NCBI GenBank assembly: GCA_028023455.1
Contig: JAQFVV010012535.1
Location: 1,426,001-1,490,000 of the forward strand
From: Epiperipatus broadwayi
Lineage: Eukaryota; Onychophora; Udeonychophora; Euonychophora; Peripatidae
Reading direction: 5' to 3'
Length of the DNA: 64,000 bases
Shown here: piece after piece, positions 61,754 through 64,000 of the stretch
How the letters are laid out: each line of letters opens with the position of its first letter
How positions within the stretch are numbered: position 1 is the stretch's first letter
Position numbers and translations under genes: made by a program
The notes under the pieces: generated by a model
The model's database searches: none
Told to the model about the DNA's origin: nothing
What the model saw: the letters and a program-made list of their open reading frames with translations, nothing else

Positions 61754-62352
61754 TGTGTTTATGTGTGATAATAATAAGCACTGACCCATATTGAATATTT
61801 ATTTCACATATATATATACAGTATTTACAAATCTGTACAAGATTGTTTAGATCTGTTTGGCATATACTATATACAGATTATGTACAATAATGTTTTCTAT
61901 ACAGTATGCCTGATGCATTAGCTTGTATAGCACGTAGTTGCCATGCAACTATTAATATAAGGTATTTCGGGCACCCTCTAGGTTTACTTAAAACTTCCAG
62001 TTGTTTCGTGACATCTTGCCTCATGTCTAGTTTATGTTTTAGAAGTTTCCAGTTCTAGCATGAACTTGCCTCACTGCTTTGGCCATATACTGAATAATAT
62101 GCATTCTTCCATTCAGCTCCAACGATAATTCTTATCTAATTCTATCTCCAACTGAACTGACTATTTATAATCAGATTCCTTCCATAATGAAAACAATTGT
62201 ATTCACTGAGCATAATCACCCTTTGGACTGTATCTACAATTGGATATATGTTATCCATAAATCTATTGGTTTATGATGATGAATGCTCAATCTGATCAAG
62301 TAAGGTGGAATCTGGACTAGTCCTTTAGTTGAAGTTAAATTGAGATATAACA
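61754..62352 (-). repeat. 5' LTR of the Ty3/gypsy provirus
   Basis: Partner of 59357-59987. It shares TAGTTGCCATGCAACTAT, TATTTATAATCAGA (TATA region, 62162-62169 on the plus strand) and the end GAGATATAACA. Confidence 0.75.
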
Positions 62353-63594
62353 ATTATTAAAAGAATTCTTAAATAAATTTAATAGCTTCAGTGTAATAAT
62401 AAATTTTTAGTAATAGAGATTCTTTAACTTTTCTGATTATCACATTATTTTCAAAGAAAGCAACCTGCTCAAACATAATCTTATGATCTGTATTTCTTTC
62501 ATGAATATATACTACAGAATTAAAAAAATTGTGTTTTATTCCATTTTTAGGAATTTTTATTCTTTTTTTATTTAAATTCATATTATTTTTAATATGTATG
62601 TAACATTTTGCAAAAATAATGAATAATATAAACTACATCAGGAATGGTATTTTTATCAAATGTCTTTTGTATTATTTAATAAATTATTTGTAATATCCTT
62701 CCTCCATGTTATTTTCTTACTCCTAAACAAATTATAATTCTTTTTTAACACCTTATAAGATAACAATTTAAATCATATTTTTCTTTTATCATCATATTTT
62801 TAAAATTATTATTATTAAGAATTATAGTACTAATAACAATAATTTTAAAAATGTGAAGGTAAAATGAAAGTCCTATTTTATTTCTTTGTTCTTTAAATTG
62901 TCTTTTTATAAGGTTTAAAAAAGAATTATAATTTGTTTGGGAATAAGAAACTAGCATGGAGAAAGAATAATTTATTGAATAATACAAAAGAGACATCTGA
63001 TATTCCTTATTTTTATAAATTATATGTAGGTTAAAATATTATGAGCTTAAATAAAAGAATAAAAGTGCATAAAAGTAAAATAAATAAATAAAAATTTAGT
63101 TCTGCATTACATATTCACGAAAGGAAAACAAGCCAAATGTTTGTTTGAACTGTTGCTTTCTTTGAAAAGAATGAAATAAAGAGAAATAATTAAAGAATTC
63201 CTCTTGAAAATTTGACATATTGATGTACATATTCACGAAAGGAAAACAAGCCAAACGTTTGTTTGAACTGTTGCTTTCTTTGAAAAGAATGAAATAGGGA
63301 GAAGAATTAAAGAATCCCTTTTATTGAAAATTTGACATATTGATGCTATTAACTTAAAAAGTTTTTAGATATTAAAGATAATTGGAATGTAATCAAGAAT
63401 TGTGGGAAATTAATTTAATATATATGAAAGCAATGATTGTGAAATTTTCATTTTTAAATTTTGGTTAGTTTTAATTCTGAATTGGGTATAATTTATATTA
63501 TTAAAAAAAAAAATCAAAACTTTCTGTATGGTCATATTTTAAAATATTTATATACATGTATAAAAGATATATTTTACCACAAAGCATAAATATT
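62353..63594. other. Non-genic stretch with a tandem duplication
   Basis: No gene recognised. A 118-bp unit beginning ACATATTCACGAAAGG is duplicated at 63109 and 63227. Confidence 0.5.
63109..63345. repeat. 118-bp tandem duplication
   Basis: Two adjacent, highly similar units starting ACATATTCACGAAAGG (63109, 63227) and ending AAATTTGACATATTGATG. High similarity indicates a recent event. Confidence 0.85.
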
Positions 63595-64000
63595 AGATGC
63601 ACAATTGAAGTAAGATTTATTATAAATAAAAAGGGTAAGAACATTATAAAGATTGATGGTATATTAACCAGAGTGGCAAAATTAGTTATTCAAATTAATG
63701 GAAGATACCAAAAACAAGTAATTCAGATTTATATGCCAACAAGTTGTTAGAGAATTTTTATATGGACATACAAAGTGCTTTTGATCAGACCAAATAATAT
63801 TTTAAAATTGTTATGGAATATCTTAATATTAGAATTAGTAAACAATTGAAAGATGGAATTGCTGTGGGTAAATTTGGTCATGGTGATAGAAATGAGAGAA
63901 GACACAGACTTGTGGACTTCACATGAAAAAACTATATTTTGAATTACATTTTTGAGAAAAATGCTAAATGGAAAGTTATGAAAGCATTCCAATGAAGCTA
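63595..64000 (+). mobile_element. RTE LINE fragment (copy 4), endonuclease region
   Basis: Matches about 27495-27910 of RTE copy 1 and continues past the window edge. The open stretch 63556-63750 includes IINKKGKNIIKIDG and RVAKLVIQING. Frameshifts follow (the D-F-N motif is altered near 63820). The left border looks like a 5' truncation. Inactive. Confidence 0.8.

Larger units (their letters stand above)
59357..62352 (-). mobile_element. Ty3/gypsy provirus lacking RT and integrase (minus)
   Basis: Two direct LTRs (59357-59987 and 61754-62352) flank a 1.77-kb internal region read on the minus strand, so the 5' LTR is on the right. In order it has gag C-terminal sequence, an aspartic protease and the C-terminal tail of Pol, then a clear polypurine tract (rc of 59988-60000, AAGGGGAGATAA) abutting the 3' LTR start TGTTATATCTC. 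RT, RNase H and integrase are missing, so about 2.5-3 kb was lost. LTR copies are clearly diverged (old). A solo LTR of the same family is at 22.8 kb. Confidence 0.75.

Overview
This window is AT-rich (roughly three quarters A+T), intron-rich metazoan DNA. It is probably from an invertebrate, but the sequence does not identify the species. Evidence for an animal nucleus: one clear host exon, a PAIP2-type first coding exon with a GT splice donor; several LINE lineages (RTE, a CCHC-tailed LINE, an RTE-X/Rex3-like LINE, a jockey/CR1-like RT); Ty3/gypsy-type LTR elements; a hAT transposase remnant; tRNA-derived SINE heads. There are no operons, ribosome binding sites or CRISPR arrays. CpG is scarce over most of the window but clustered in a few pockets, and the two LTRs of a young element differ mostly by CpG-to-TpG/CpA changes. 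Both facts suggest germline CpG methylation.

Layout. 1-4.3 kb: no recognisable gene. 4.3-10.8 kb: two copies of one LINE arranged head to head, the minus copy carrying an internal deletion. 10.8-13.4 kb: short tandem duplications and a 3' fragment of an RTE LINE. 13.4-16.1 kb: decayed hAT transposase on the minus strand. 17.1-18.1 kb: decayed Ty3/gypsy RT-RNase H on the plus strand. 19.2-20.45 kb: repeat-free, CpG-enriched pocket with a strong splice donor, a possible promoter or 5' exon. 22.8-23.5 kb: solo LTR, followed by a tRNA-derived SINE head. 24.3-25.7 kb: 455-bp tandem repeats followed by an inverted copy. 26.55-30.57 kb: the best-preserved RTE LINE, set inside an inverted repeat and broken by one extra T. 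32.88-39.12 kb: a young LTR retrotransposon with two ~2.17-kb LTRs and only a gag gene inside. 40.78-40.99 kb: the PAIP2-like exon. 42.2-43.9 kb: minus-strand RTE copy. 45.2-45.6 kb: foldback/MITE-like element. 47.2-48.3 kb: 558-bp tandem duplication with tRNA-like promoters, next to a LINE tail. 51.45-52.9 and 56.0-56.95 kb: two further decayed LINE RTs. 59.36-62.35 kb: minus-strand Ty3/gypsy provirus with both LTRs, gag, protease and the pol C-terminus but no RT or integrase. 63.6-64 kb: a further RTE fragment running off the window.

How it fits together: the only host gene visible is the PAIP2-like one on the plus strand. Everything right of 41 kb may be its intron, because no later PAIP2 exon was found, and the 20-kb CpG pocket could be its promoter (inference). 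The rest is layered mobile DNA. The most unusual item is the gag-only, giant-LTR retrotransposon, which would need another element to supply reverse transcriptase and integrase.
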